A stretch of DNA of 26,102 bases from Christensenella sp. UBA5327 (lineage in GTDB: Bacteria; Bacillota; Clostridia; Christensenellales; Aristaeellaceae): contig DHQX01000004.1 of NCBI GenBank assembly GCA_002411105.1, positions 23,930 to 50,031 on the forward strand, in the 5' to 3' direction. The first letter of the stretch is position 1. Every line of letters begins with the position of its first letter. This document shows, in pieces, positions 14,042 through 21,324 of the stretch. The notes beneath the pieces were generated by a model. It was not told the origin of the DNA. It did not search any database and was given only the letters and a program-made list of their open reading frames with translations. The position numbers and the translations under genes were made by a program.

Positions 14042-14722
14042 TTACTCCCAGGGGCGCTTCATCAGAAGCGTCAGTGGGAGGATGGGTTTTGGGAGCGTCG
14101 GGTCTGCCGCCAGGCTTTGCTTGACGCCGTGGCAGATGAGGGGAAGCCCGGTGAGGGCGGCGATCTCCTGGGTGAAGCGCGCGCCAGACAGGACAAGCCC
14201 GGCGTCTGTCTCATCCAGCAGGTGGGTGTTATTGACAAGCCCGGTCGCGCTCAGTTTGGCCCGGGCCTCTATCTGGCGCAGTTGTTCCGCGGCTTCCCCG
14301 GGGCTTTGGGTGATGAGCCTGGCCTGGTTGACTACATACCACACGGCAGGGCGGTGTTTCCCAAGCGCCTGGGCGAACGCGGCCAGCACCACAGCGCCCT
14401 TGTCCCCGCCGATGTCCATCACCCCGGTGAGGGTTTCATCCTGGATCATAGTCCACAGGTCGGGTGGGACAGCGGGAAGATCCGCGGCCCAGGTTTCCCT
14501 GGCCGGGGCGATGAGCCTCACACCCGCTTCCTCCAAGGCATCCCCCTTCTCCCGGGAACGGAAGTAGGGGTTGACGATGTCAAGGTCCGCCAGGGCGGTG
14601 CGCCGGCCCATGCCTGACAGCAGCAGCGCCAGATTGATCGCGATCTCGGTCTTTCCGCTGCCGTAAGGGCCCAGGATGATGAAAATGCGGTGCGCGTCCA
14701 GCAGCGCTTTCAAGTTAGTCAA
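14042..14722 (-). CDS. P-loop ATPase (MinD/CobQ-like) linked to VOR operons, function unknown
   Basis: A 226-residue P-loop protein with Walker A GPYGSGKT (residues 18-25), then ALADLDIVNPYFRSRE (the region where SIMIBI-class NTPases have a switch), VMDIGGDKGA (Walker-B/switch-II-like) and VNNTHLLDETD. From memory, near-identical motif strings occur in unnamed 'ATP-binding proteins' encoded beside VOR/KOR genes in Clostridia. The pairing therefore looks conserved, but the job is not known. Cofactor or Fe-S loading, or regulation of the oxidoreductase, would suit a SIMIBI ATPase and is only inference. I take the TTG at 14722 as the start (8-base overlap with the buk stop). A second TTG at 14713 is possible. 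The in-frame extension to 14860 lies within buk and lacks protein character. Walker A lacks the extra 'deviant' lysine of ParA/MinD. Confidence 0.8.
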   Translation of the reverse strand: MTNLKALLDAHRIFIILGPYGSGKTEIAINLALLLSGMGRRTALADLDIVNPYFRSREKGDALEEAGVRLIAPARETWAADLPAVPPDLWTMIQDETLTGVMDIGGDKGAVVLAAFAQALGKHRPAVWYVVNQARLITQSPGEAAEQLRQIEARAKLSATGLVNNTHLLDETDAGLVLSGARFTQEIAALTGLPLICHGVKQSLAADPTLPKPILPLTLLMKRPWE

Positions 14723-15776
14723 GGCGGATCGCTTCCTCCTGGCCGGTGGCGAAGCGCCAGGCGCCCTCGGCCAGCGCGGCCAGTTCATCCTCACCCGGGT
14801 AGACCGTGCACCCGGCGATCCAGCGCACCCGGGAGATGATGGCGTCGGTGATGGATTCATTAAAGGCCAGGCCGCCGGTGAGGAGGATCTGGTTCACCTC
14901 ACCGCCTAAAACCGTCGACAAGGCGCCGATCTGCTTGGCGATGTTATAGGTCATGGCGTCAAGGACCAGCGCCACCTCCTGATTGTCCTTTGCGCGCTGA
15001 ATCAGTGCCCGGACATCGTTGGTGCCAAAATAGGACATGAGCCCGCCGCGGTAATACAGCGCCTTGCGCAGTGCCTCGGTATCCCCACCATGCGCATGGA
15101 CCAGTTGAAAGAGGCTTTTGTGGCTCAGGGCGCCCACCCGTTCGGGGGAGAAGGGGCCTTCTCCGTCCACGCCGTTAGAGACATCGATGGCGCGCAGGTT
15201 TCTGTAGGCGCTGACTGAAATACCGCCGCCCATGTGGGCCACCACAAAGGAGGCTTGATGGGGGTCAAGCCCCTTGGTCTGGCAATAAAGCCGTATGACG
15301 CGCTTGGCGTTTAAGGCATGGAAAATGCTGGAACGCTCCACCCCCTGGTAGCCAGACACCCTGGCGACATCGGCCAGCTCGTCTGTGCAGGGGGCGTCCA
15401 CAAATACCGCGGGGATGCCCGTGGCCTGCTGCCAGGAAAAGCCGATTAAAAGGCCGATGTTGGAGGCGTGCTCACCAAACCGCCCGGTTCGGGCGTCCTC
15501 CGCGATGCTGTCAGTGATGTGATAGACGCCGCCGGGCATCGGCCGGGTGATGCCGCCGCGCATGGCGAATACGGCAAAGTCCCTGAGCTGATAGCCCTTA
15601 TCGTTGAGCCACCCCTCTATCACGCCTTTGCGGAAATCCCGCTGCTGGGTGATGGTGGTCTGCCTGGCGATGTCTTCCTTGCTGTGGCGGAAGGTTTCAG
15701 CCAGCAGCTGCTCTGTATCCTCAAAAATGCCTGCCTTGGTGGAGGTGGACCCCAGGTTTACAACTAAAATCTTCAT
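14715..15776 (-). CDS. buk: Butyrate kinase (branched-chain fatty acid kinase)
   Basis: This ASKHA-fold acyl kinase of 353 residues has the usual butyrate kinase length. It interconverts butyryl-phosphate (or isobutyryl/isovaleryl-phosphate) and ADP with the free acid and ATP. Visible motifs are the N-terminal phosphate loop VVNLGSTSTKAGIF, RGGITRPMPGG, VDAPCTDEL, AHMGGGISVSAY, DGEGPFSPERVGAL and LTGGLAFNE. The start at 15776 begins MKILVVNLG and is preceded by GGAGC. It is the first gene of a six-gene operon ending with the VOR gamma subunit. This favours branched-chain acyl-phosphates as substrates, with ATP made by substrate-level phosphorylation. The partner phosphotransbutyrylase is not in the window. 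Confidence 0.95.
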   Translation of the reverse strand: MKILVVNLGSTSTKAGIFEDTEQLLAETFRHSKEDIARQTTITQQRDFRKGVIEGWLNDKGYQLRDFAVFAMRGGITRPMPGGVYHITDSIAEDARTGRFGEHASNIGLLIGFSWQQATGIPAVFVDAPCTDELADVARVSGYQGVERSSIFHALNAKRVIRLYCQTKGLDPHQASFVVAHMGGGISVSAYRNLRAIDVSNGVDGEGPFSPERVGALSHKSLFQLVHAHGGDTEALRKALYYRGGLMSYFGTNDVRALIQRAKDNQEVALVLDAMTYNIAKQIGALSTVLGGEVNQILLTGGLAFNESITDAIISRVRWIAGCTVYPGEDELAALAEGAWRFATGQEEAIRLD

Positions 15777-15816
15777 CAAATTGCTCCGGATCGCGCCTGT
15801 TTTAATGCTGGTGCGC

Positions 15817-15855
15817 ATAGCATACCTTGACAGCGGCCAGAATGCAATAGCATAC
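15817..15855. repeat. Direct repeat ATAGCATAC, two copies 30 bp apart
   Basis: The nonamer ATAGCATAC occurs exactly at 15817-15825 and 15847-15855 in the divergent buk/leucine dehydrogenase spacer. The 30-bp pitch is close to three helical turns, so a protein could bind both copies on one DNA face. The first copy covers the putative buk -10 box. The second abuts the -35 box. Confidence 0.6.
15819..15847 (-). promoter_or_regulatory. Predicted promoter of the buk-VOR operon
   Basis: On the minus strand, TTGCAT (15842-15847), a 17-base spacer and TATGCT (15819-15824) form a moderate promoter. Initiation near 15812 would give a leader of about 36 bases before the buk ATG. The -10 box lies within one copy of the ATAGCATAC repeat. 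Confidence 0.45.
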
Positions 15856-15887
15856 ATGGCTGTATATTTTTTTCTAAAAGTATTGCA
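15843..15887. promoter_or_regulatory. Inverted repeat TGCAATA/TATTGCA joining the two -35 regions
   Basis: TGCAATA (15843-15849) and TATTGCA (15881-15887) are perfect inverted copies. The left arm overlaps the predicted -35 of buk and the right arm overlaps the predicted -35 of the leucine dehydrogenase gene. A T-rich tract (15867-15873) lies between them. It may be a shared operator. Confidence 0.4.
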
Positions 15888-15912
15888 ACTGATGTGCGAT
15901 CGGGGTTATAAT
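15883..15912 (+). promoter_or_regulatory. Predicted promoter of the leucine dehydrogenase gene
   Basis: TTGCAA (15883-15888), an 18-base spacer and a perfect TATAAT (15907-15912) lead to a start near 15919. CGGAGGAA stands 5 to 12 bases before the ATG at 15943. Confidence 0.65.
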
Positions 15913-15942
15913 CGGGCGTAATAACACAAACGGAGGAAAAAC

Positions 15943-17022
15943 ATGGGCGATTTTATGGTTTTTGATTACATGCAGAAATTTCAGTATGAGCAGGTCATCC
16001 ATTTCTATGACCGGTCAACGGGGCTCAAGGGCATCACCGTCATCCACAACACGACGCTGGGGCCGGCGCTGGGCGGCACCCGCATCTGGAATTACGCCAC
16101 CGAGCAAGAGGCCCTCATCGACTGCCTGCGCCTGGCTCAGGGCATGACCTACAAATCAGCGGCCGCGGGCCTGAACCTGGGCGGCGGCAAGACAGTTTTG
16201 ATCGGTGACGCGACCAAGGTCAAGTCAGAAGCCTATTTCAGAGCCCTGGGCCGCTATGTCCAGAGCCTTAATGGCCGGTACATCACGGCTGAGGATGTGA
16301 ACACCTCCACCAAGGACATGAGCTATGTGGCCATGGAGACCGACCATGTGGTGGGCCTTGAGGGCAAGAGCGGCAACCCCTCCCCGGTGACGGCCAAGGG
16401 CGTGTTCTACGGCATCAAGGCCGGGCTGTTCAAGAAGTTTGGAAGCGCGGATGTGGCGGGGCGCAGCTTTGCCGTGCAGGGCGCTGGCCAGACCGGCTAT
16501 TACCTGATCAACTATCTGGTGGAGGAAGGCGCCAAGGAGATTTTCTTCACAGAGCTGAACCCCAGGCACATTGAGCGGATGAACCGGGAGCATCCCCAGG
16601 TGAAGTTCGTCAAGCCTGAGGAAATTTTCAGCCAGGATGTGGACGTGGTCTCCCCCTGCGCGCTGGGCGGCGCCCTCAATGACCAGACCATCCCCCAGAT
16701 CAAGGCTGGGATCGTCGCCGGCTCATCCAACAACGTGCTGCTGGATGAAGAGGCGCACGGCAAGATGCTCCAGGACCAGGGCATCATCTACTGCCCGGAC
16801 TTTGTGATCAACGCCGGGGGCATCATCAACGTCTATCATGAGCTGCACGGCTACAACAAGGACAGGGCCATGGCCGATGCCGCCAAGATCTATGACCGGG
16901 TGCTGGAGATATTTGCCATCGCTGAAAAAGAGGGCATCACCACCCAGGCCGCAGCCAAGGTGTTCGCCATGCAGCGCATTGAGAACATCAAAAACCTGCA
17001 CGACAACTATATTCCGCGCTAA
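15943..17022 (+). CDS. bcd: Leucine/valine (branched-chain amino acid) dehydrogenase, NAD-dependent
   Basis: This Glu/Leu/Phe/Val dehydrogenase of 359 residues reversibly deaminates leucine, valine or isoleucine to 2-oxoacids with NAD. The substrate and catalytic residues of leucine dehydrogenase are in place: Lys71 in MTYKSAAAGLN, Lys83 in GGGKTVLIGD and Asp118 in TAEDVNTS. The dinucleotide fold starts at VQGAGQTGYYL (G180-x-G182-x-x-G185). The short length and TLGPALGGTRIW near residue 38 favour leucine/valine/phenylalanine dehydrogenase over glutamate dehydrogenase. It diverges from the buk-VOR operon, which would use its oxoacid products, so the two units look like a BCAA fermentation (or synthesis) module. 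Phenylalanine activity cannot be excluded from sequence. Confidence 0.92.
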   Translation: MGDFMVFDYMQKFQYEQVIHFYDRSTGLKGITVIHNTTLGPALGGTRIWNYATEQEALIDCLRLAQGMTYKSAAAGLNLGGGKTVLIGDATKVKSEAYFRALGRYVQSLNGRYITAEDVNTSTKDMSYVAMETDHVVGLEGKSGNPSPVTAKGVFYGIKAGLFKKFGSADVAGRSFAVQGAGQTGYYLINYLVEEGAKEIFFTELNPRHIERMNREHPQVKFVKPEEIFSQDVDVVSPCALGGALNDQTIPQIKAGIVAGSSNNVLLDEEAHGKMLQDQGIIYCPDFVINAGGIINVYHELHGYNKDRAMADAAKIYDRVLEIFAIAEKEGITTQAAAKVFAMQRIENIKNLHDNYIPR

Positions 17023-17038
17023 AAATCTGCTATAAGGC

Positions 17039-18256
17039 CTATTGCGGATAGGCCGGGCCACGCTCCTGGGCGTTTTGCAGCCAGGCGCACACCAGCATCA
17101 GCGCCAACGCCACCATCTGGAAGATGGCGCAGGCCAGGTTCAGGGTGTGAACGCCAAATTGATCCGCGATAAAACCCGCCAGGGGATTTGCCAGAATGGC
17201 AGCCAGTGCGCCGCTCATGGATACCAGCATCTGGGCGCGCACTTTTTCATGGGGTTTGACGATGTCATTGACAAAATACATGGAGCTGATGCCATACAGG
17301 CCAAAGCACAGGAGGCTCACCCCGGTGGCTGCGAGGATGCCGGTTATCGTGCTTGAAAACAGGATGATCATGGCCTTCGCCAGATAGCTGACAAAGGCCA
17401 CTGTGAGGATGGCCCTGGCACGGAGGCGGCGGAGCAGCCAGGGGGTGAGGAGCATGCCGGGCATCTCCGCGCCCACCTGGATGAACAGCGCCAGGCCCAG
17501 ATCGCGCTGGCTACCGCCGGCGGAAAAGATGATCCTGGGCAGAAACAACAAAGTGTTGCTCTGGCCCGCGTTCATCACGACGCTGGCCAGCAGGAACAGC
17601 TGCAGAACCTGGTTTGAGCCCAGCAGATGGCGCAGGCTGGTGTGGCCGGAGGACGCCAGGGTGACGGGTCTTGTCAAGACCGCTTCTGTGCCCGGCATCT
17701 TCAGCGCAAAAAACAGGGCGACGAAGAACATCGCCAGGCACAGGGGCATCAGGATGGCAGCGGAGAAGCGTTCAAGCGCCAGGCCCAGAAAGAAAGCAGC
17801 CAATGCGTACATCACGGCGCTTACACCTCGCGGCCAGCCCAGGTTAATGGGGACGCCCAGGTTGATAAACTGCATGATCAGCGCGTTATAAAGCCCCGGC
17901 ATGGCGTTGATCAGGCCGCCGGCCAGGCTGAAGACGATCAGCATCAGGATGATGGGCAGGGGCACAAGCGCAAGCAGGGCCACCAGCGCCAGAATGCCCA
18001 GATAGATGAGGGCTGCTGTGCGCTTGATGGGGATATGGGGATGTTTGTCAGCGTAGGAGGAGACAAACAGCTGGAACACCACGGTGATGATGGAGATGAG
18101 GGATGAGGTAAACCCGATGAGGGTGTCGCTGAAGCCGTAAAAGCCCAGGTAGACTGCCATGAAGCCGGTGAAGGTACACACACCCAGCCAATAGGAAGAC
18201 TGGAGGCCGGCGTACATGGCCTCGATTTTGAAGGTCTTGCTCTTGCCTGGCTGCAT
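17039..18256 (-). CDS. Major facilitator superfamily (MFS) transporter
   Basis: A 405-residue polytopic membrane protein with about 12 hydrophobic segments. It resembles the MFS_1-like/LacY-type group: GVCTFTGFMAVYLGFYGFSDTLIGF in TM1-2, the loop RGVSAVMYALAAFFLG (seen in many sugar- or drug-type members), and the C-terminal MSGALAAILANPLAGFIADQFG. Substrate and direction cannot be read from the sequence. AGGAGG stands 10 bases before the ATG at 18256, and the gene has a good promoter of its own (18299-18326). It diverges from the transhydrogenase operon and converges on the leucine dehydrogenase gene. A 7-bp hairpin (17036-17054) overlaps its stop codon but has only a poor T-tail. Confidence 0.88.
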   Translation of the reverse strand: MQPGKSKTFKIEAMYAGLQSSYWLGVCTFTGFMAVYLGFYGFSDTLIGFTSSLISIITVVFQLFVSSYADKHPHIPIKRTAALIYLGILALVALLALVPLPIILMLIVFSLAGGLINAMPGLYNALIMQFINLGVPINLGWPRGVSAVMYALAAFFLGLALERFSAAILMPLCLAMFFVALFFALKMPGTEAVLTRPVTLASSGHTSLRHLLGSNQVLQLFLLASVVMNAGQSNTLLFLPRIIFSAGGSQRDLGLALFIQVGAEMPGMLLTPWLLRRLRARAILTVAFVSYLAKAMIILFSSTITGILAATGVSLLCFGLYGISSMYFVNDIVKPHEKVRAQMLVSMSGALAAILANPLAGFIADQFGVHTLNLACAIFQMVALALMLVCAWLQNAQERGPAYPQ

Positions 18257-18298
18257 GGTCGGTCATCCTCCTGAGGTCATTGCCTGTGAACCAGCCAT

Positions 18299-18326
18299 AT
18301 CTTACGACATTATCGGAAGATGTCAA
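18299..18326 (-). promoter_or_regulatory. Predicted promoter of the MFS transporter gene
   Basis: On the minus strand, a perfect TTGACA (18321-18326), a 16-base spacer and TAAGAT (18299-18304) precede a leader of about 35 bases. A small GACAT/ATGTC inverted repeat (18306-18324) overlaps the -35 box and spacer. Confidence 0.55.
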
Positions 18327-18369
18327 GATTGGGAAGGTAAATTGACATGCTCGGGAAGAATATTCAGCC

Positions 18370-18398
18370 TTGTATATTTCTGGCGCAGGGGTTATACT
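18370..18398 (+). promoter_or_regulatory. Predicted promoter of the pnt operon
   Basis: TTGTAT (18370-18375), a 17-base spacer and TATACT (18393-18398) would start transcription near 18405. ACAGGAGGT lies just upstream of the ATG at 18432. Confidence 0.55.
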
Positions 18399-18431
18399 GG
18401 AAGTGACAAAAAGGCATAACAGGAGGTAGTT

Positions 18432-19589
18432 ATGATTATCGGCATTCCCAAGGAGATCATGCACGATGAGGATCGGGTGGCGGCAACGCCGGCGACCTGC
18501 GAGAAGTACATCCAGGACGGGCATAAGGTGCTTATCCAGGCAGGAGCCGGAGAGGGCGCCTATTTTCATGACGATCAGTACGAAAAGGTCGGGGCCACGG
18601 TGGTGCCCGATGCCCTGACGGTGTACGAAAACGCCGAGCTGATCCTGAAGGTGAAGGAACCACTGTTTAACCACGACCTGAACCGCCACGAGGTGGACAT
18701 GATGCGCCCGGGGCAGTATCTGATCACCTTTATCCACCCGGCGGCGCCCGCCAACCACGAGATGGTGGGCAACCTCGCCAAGCGCGGGGTGATCGCCATG
18801 ACCCTGGACGGCGTGCCCCGCATCAGCCGGGCCCAGAGCATGGACGCCCTCACCAGCATGTCCACCTGCGCGGGCTACAAGGGGACGCTGATGGGCTGCA
18901 ACCTGCTGCCGCGTTTTGCGCCCCAGATCTTCTCAGCCGTCGGCATGATCAAGCCCATCAACATGCTGGTGGTGGGCGTGGGTGTGGCGGGCTTGCAGGC
19001 CCTGGCCACCGGAAAGCGCCTGGGGGCCAAGACCTTTGCCGCTGACATCCGCCCTGCCGCCCGGGAGCAGGCCCAGAGCCTGGGTGCCCAGGTGCTTGAC
19101 CTGGGGATTCCCGATGACGCGGGCGTGGGGGAGGGCGGCTATGCCAAGGCCCTGAACGCCGAACACCTGGCCCAGGAGCGCAGCGTGCTGGCGGAAAAGC
19201 TGCCGGAAATGGACCTGGTGTTCCTCTCAGCGCTGATTCCGGGCAAGCTTGCGCCGGTTCTGGTGACTGAGGACATGGTGAAGGCCATGAAGCCGGGAGC
19301 TGCGATCGTGGACATCTCCATCGACCAGGGCGGCAACTGCCAATTGACCCCGCCGGGGGAGATCGTCACCATGCACCATGTGCATCTGGTGGGCATCAAG
19401 AATATACCTGGGCTGCTGCCTGAAAGCGCCACCACCATGTTTGCCATGAACGTGTATAACCTGGTGCACTACCTGCTGAAGGATGGCAGTTTCCATCTGG
19501 ACCGGAAGGATGAAATCATCGATGGCATCCTCACCACCATTGATGGACAGATCGTGCACCAGGGCGCGCGGGAGGCGATGAAGCTGTGA
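18432..19589 (+). CDS. pntAA: NAD(P) transhydrogenase alpha subunit, NAD-binding part (PntAA)
   Basis: A 385-residue domain I subunit of the three-subunit proton-translocating nicotinamide nucleotide transhydrogenase, lying on the cytoplasmic side and binding NAD(H). The diagnostic PRISRAQSMDALTSMS loop carries the Arg, Gln, Asp and Ser that contact the nicotinamide in this family. VVGVGVAGLQALATGKRLGA is the Rossmann loop, and EGGYAKAL is also characteristic. Alanine dehydrogenase is a close relative of similar length, but the RQD loop and the next two genes identify this as Pnt. AGGAGG precedes the ATG. Its last codons overlap the GTG of pntAB (GTGA). Confidence 0.94.
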   Translation: MIIGIPKEIMHDEDRVAATPATCEKYIQDGHKVLIQAGAGEGAYFHDDQYEKVGATVVPDALTVYENAELILKVKEPLFNHDLNRHEVDMMRPGQYLITFIHPAAPANHEMVGNLAKRGVIAMTLDGVPRISRAQSMDALTSMSTCAGYKGTLMGCNLLPRFAPQIFSAVGMIKPINMLVVGVGVAGLQALATGKRLGAKTFAADIRPAAREQAQSLGAQVLDLGIPDDAGVGEGGYAKALNAEHLAQERSVLAEKLPEMDLVFLSALIPGKLAPVLVTEDMVKAMKPGAAIVDISIDQGGNCQLTPPGEIVTMHHVHLVGIKNIPGLLPESATTMFAMNVYNLVHYLLKDGSFHLDRKDEIIDGILTTIDGQIVHQGAREAMKL

Positions 19590-19891
19590 CGGGACTTGAA
19601 ATCATCCTGGTTGTGGTCTTTGTGGTGGCGGCGCTGCTGGGCTATAAGCTCATTGGTGCCGTGCCCAGCCTCCTGCATACCCCGCTGATGAGCGGCATGA
19701 ACGCGCTATCGGGCATCACCATCCTGGGGATGATCGCGGTGACTGCCTTTTCCAACAGTGCCCTGGCCCGTCTTGTGGGCATGATCGGCATCATCGCCGC
19801 CACCATCAACGTGGTGGCGGGCTTTGGGGTAACTGACAGAATGCTCCACATGTTCAAGGGTGGCGCAGCAGTGGAGGAGAAAGAAAAATGA
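19586..19891 (+). CDS. pntAB: NAD(P) transhydrogenase alpha subunit, membrane part (PntAB)
   Basis: A 101-residue membrane subunit with three hydrophobic segments and the conserved LLHTPLMSGMNALSGI element between the first two. It corresponds to the C-terminal membrane part of E. coli PntA, here a separate gene as in many bacteria. The GTG start overlaps the pntAA stop as GTGA. The end overlaps the pntB ATG as ATGA. Apart from His31 in the HTPLMS loop and a His near the C-terminus (RMLHMF), its helices contain no histidine. This matters for the proton pathway because PntB also lacks its usual one. Confidence 0.92.
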   Translation: MTGLEIILVVVFVVAALLGYKLIGAVPSLLHTPLMSGMNALSGITILGMIAVTAFSNSALARLVGMIGIIAATINVVAGFGVTDRMLHMFKGGAAVEEKEK

Positions 19892-21306
19892 ATACGCCAT
19901 CCCCTTTCATGACGGTGTTTTCCTATGCCCTTCCCCTGCTTCTAAGCCTGGGGGTGCTGTATGGCATCAGGCTGATGAGCCATGTTAAAACCGCTGCCCG
20001 CGGCAACCGCATCAGCGCCCTTTGCATGCTGCTGGCTATCATCTATGTGTTTGTACGGACTGATCTGGCAGGATCCCTCGTGTATATCATCCTGGGGCTT
20101 GCCGCAGGCACCCTGCTGAGCGTCTGGATGACGATCAAAGTGAAGATGATCCAGATGCCCCAGATGGTGGGCATGCTCAACGGCCTGGGCGGCCTGGCGT
20201 CGGCCCTGGCGGCGATTCTGACCTTGTTTTCCGGCCAGATCCAGTCCCCCTTCAGCCTGTTGACTTCAGCTCTGGCGCTGGCTGTGGGCGCTGTCACCTT
20301 CTCCGGCTCCATGGTGGCCGCCGGGAAACTCCAGGGCCTGCTGCCCCAAAAACCCAAGGTGTACCCCGGGCATAAGGCGGTCACCATGCTGATTCTGATC
20401 GCGATGGTTGTTTGCATCGCCGCCTTGCCCGCAGCATTTGGGGACAGGGCCTGGCTGACGGTCTTGATTTCGGTTCTTGGCCTGCTGTTTGGCTATTTCT
20501 TTGCCATCCGGGTGGGCGGGGCGGATATGCCCATCACCATCAGCCTTCTCAACTCCACCTCAGGGGTGGCCGCCGGCATCGCCGGCATGGCCCTGGGGGA
20601 TATCCTGCTGGTGTCGGTGGGCGGCATTGTGGGGGCCTCGGGCCTCCTGCTCACCCAGATCATGTGCCGGTCCATGAACCGCAGCCTTGGTGCGGTGCTG
20701 TTTGGCAAGGCCGCGGCGCCTGCCCCGGCAAAGCCCGAGCCCGTCCCTCCTGCGGCTGAGGAAAGCGCGGCGGAGCCCACCCCGGCGCAAGAGCCCCAGA
20801 AGGCTGACCCGGCGGAGTGGCTGCAGGAAGCCGGCAGCGTCATCATCATTCCTGGTTATGGCATGGCCCTCTCCCAGGCTCAGGAGCAGGTGAAAACCCT
20901 GTCTGACCGCCTGGAGGCCAAGGGCGCCAGGGTGCGCTTTGCCATCCATCCAGTGGCTGGCCGCATGCCCGGGCATATGAACGTGCTGCTGGCTGAAGTG
21001 GATGTGCCCTATGACAAGCTCTATGAGATGGATGACATCAACCCGGACTTTGCCCAGACAGATCTGGCGATTGTCATCGGCGCCAACGACGTGGTGAACC
21101 CAGCCGCCAACACGGCGGAGGGCACCCCCATCTACGGCATGCCGGTGCTGGACGCGGAGAAGGCCAAGCGCCTGATCATCTGCAACTTTGACACCAAGCC
21201 CGGCTATGCCGGCGTGCCCAACCCCCTCTATAATGGCGCGCCCAACATCCATCTGATGCTGGGCGACGCAAAGGAAAGCCTGGAAAAACTTCTCTCAAAC
21301 CTCTGA
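19888..21306 (+). CDS. pntB: NAD(P) transhydrogenase beta subunit (PntB), atypical cofactor site
   Basis: A 472-residue beta subunit. The N-terminal two thirds form the multi-helix membrane domain II, with MPQMVGMLNGLGGLASAL and ADMPITISLLNSTSGVAAG. A Pro/Ala-rich linker (about 272-308) leads to the cytoplasmic domain III with PGYGMALSQAQ, HPVAGRMPGHMNVLLAE, IGANDVVNPAA and GDAKESLEKL. In E. coli the segment VIVFKRSMNTGYAG holds Lys424-Arg425, which bind the 2'-phosphate of NADP. Here the ungapped counterpart is LIICNFDTKPGYAG, so Lys-Arg-Ser is Asn433-Phe434-Asp435. Membrane-domain His91 of E. coli aligns with Asn98. The protein is otherwise intact and coupled to pntAB. It may be a normal lineage variant, but its use of NADP(H) is doubtful on these residues. 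Confidence 0.9.
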   Translation: MNTPSPFMTVFSYALPLLLSLGVLYGIRLMSHVKTAARGNRISALCMLLAIIYVFVRTDLAGSLVYIILGLAAGTLLSVWMTIKVKMIQMPQMVGMLNGLGGLASALAAILTLFSGQIQSPFSLLTSALALAVGAVTFSGSMVAAGKLQGLLPQKPKVYPGHKAVTMLILIAMVVCIAALPAAFGDRAWLTVLISVLGLLFGYFFAIRVGGADMPITISLLNSTSGVAAGIAGMALGDILLVSVGGIVGASGLLLTQIMCRSMNRSLGAVLFGKAAAPAPAKPEPVPPAAEESAAEPTPAQEPQKADPAEWLQEAGSVIIIPGYGMALSQAQEQVKTLSDRLEAKGARVRFAIHPVAGRMPGHMNVLLAEVDVPYDKLYEMDDINPDFAQTDLAIVIGANDVVNPAANTAEGTPIYGMPVLDAEKAKRLIICNFDTKPGYAGVPNPLYNGAPNIHLMLGDAKESLEKLLSNL

Positions 21307-21324
21307 TCGTGCTTTGAGAGATTG

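Noticed and set aside
17036..17054. GGCCTAT/ATAGGCC hairpin as terminator of the MFS gene or the leucine dehydrogenase gene
   Set aside because: It is a 7-bp stem that includes the MFS stop codon, has no T-tract on plus and only a delayed TTTTT on minus. It is too weak to annotate as a terminator.
18306..18324. GACAT/ATGTC inverted repeat as an operator
   Set aside because: Arms of only five bases with a 9-base gap are expected by chance. Noted only in the promoter entry.
18342..18370. Plus-strand promoter from TTGACA at 18342-18347
   Set aside because: The -35 is perfect, but the sequence 17 bases on (CAGCCT) is not a -10 box. TTGTAT-17-TATACT further down is more credible.
18432..19589. 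Alanine dehydrogenase instead of PntAA
   Set aside because: The fold and length are similar, but the PRISRAQSMD loop and the downstream pntAB and pntB genes identify transhydrogenase domain I.
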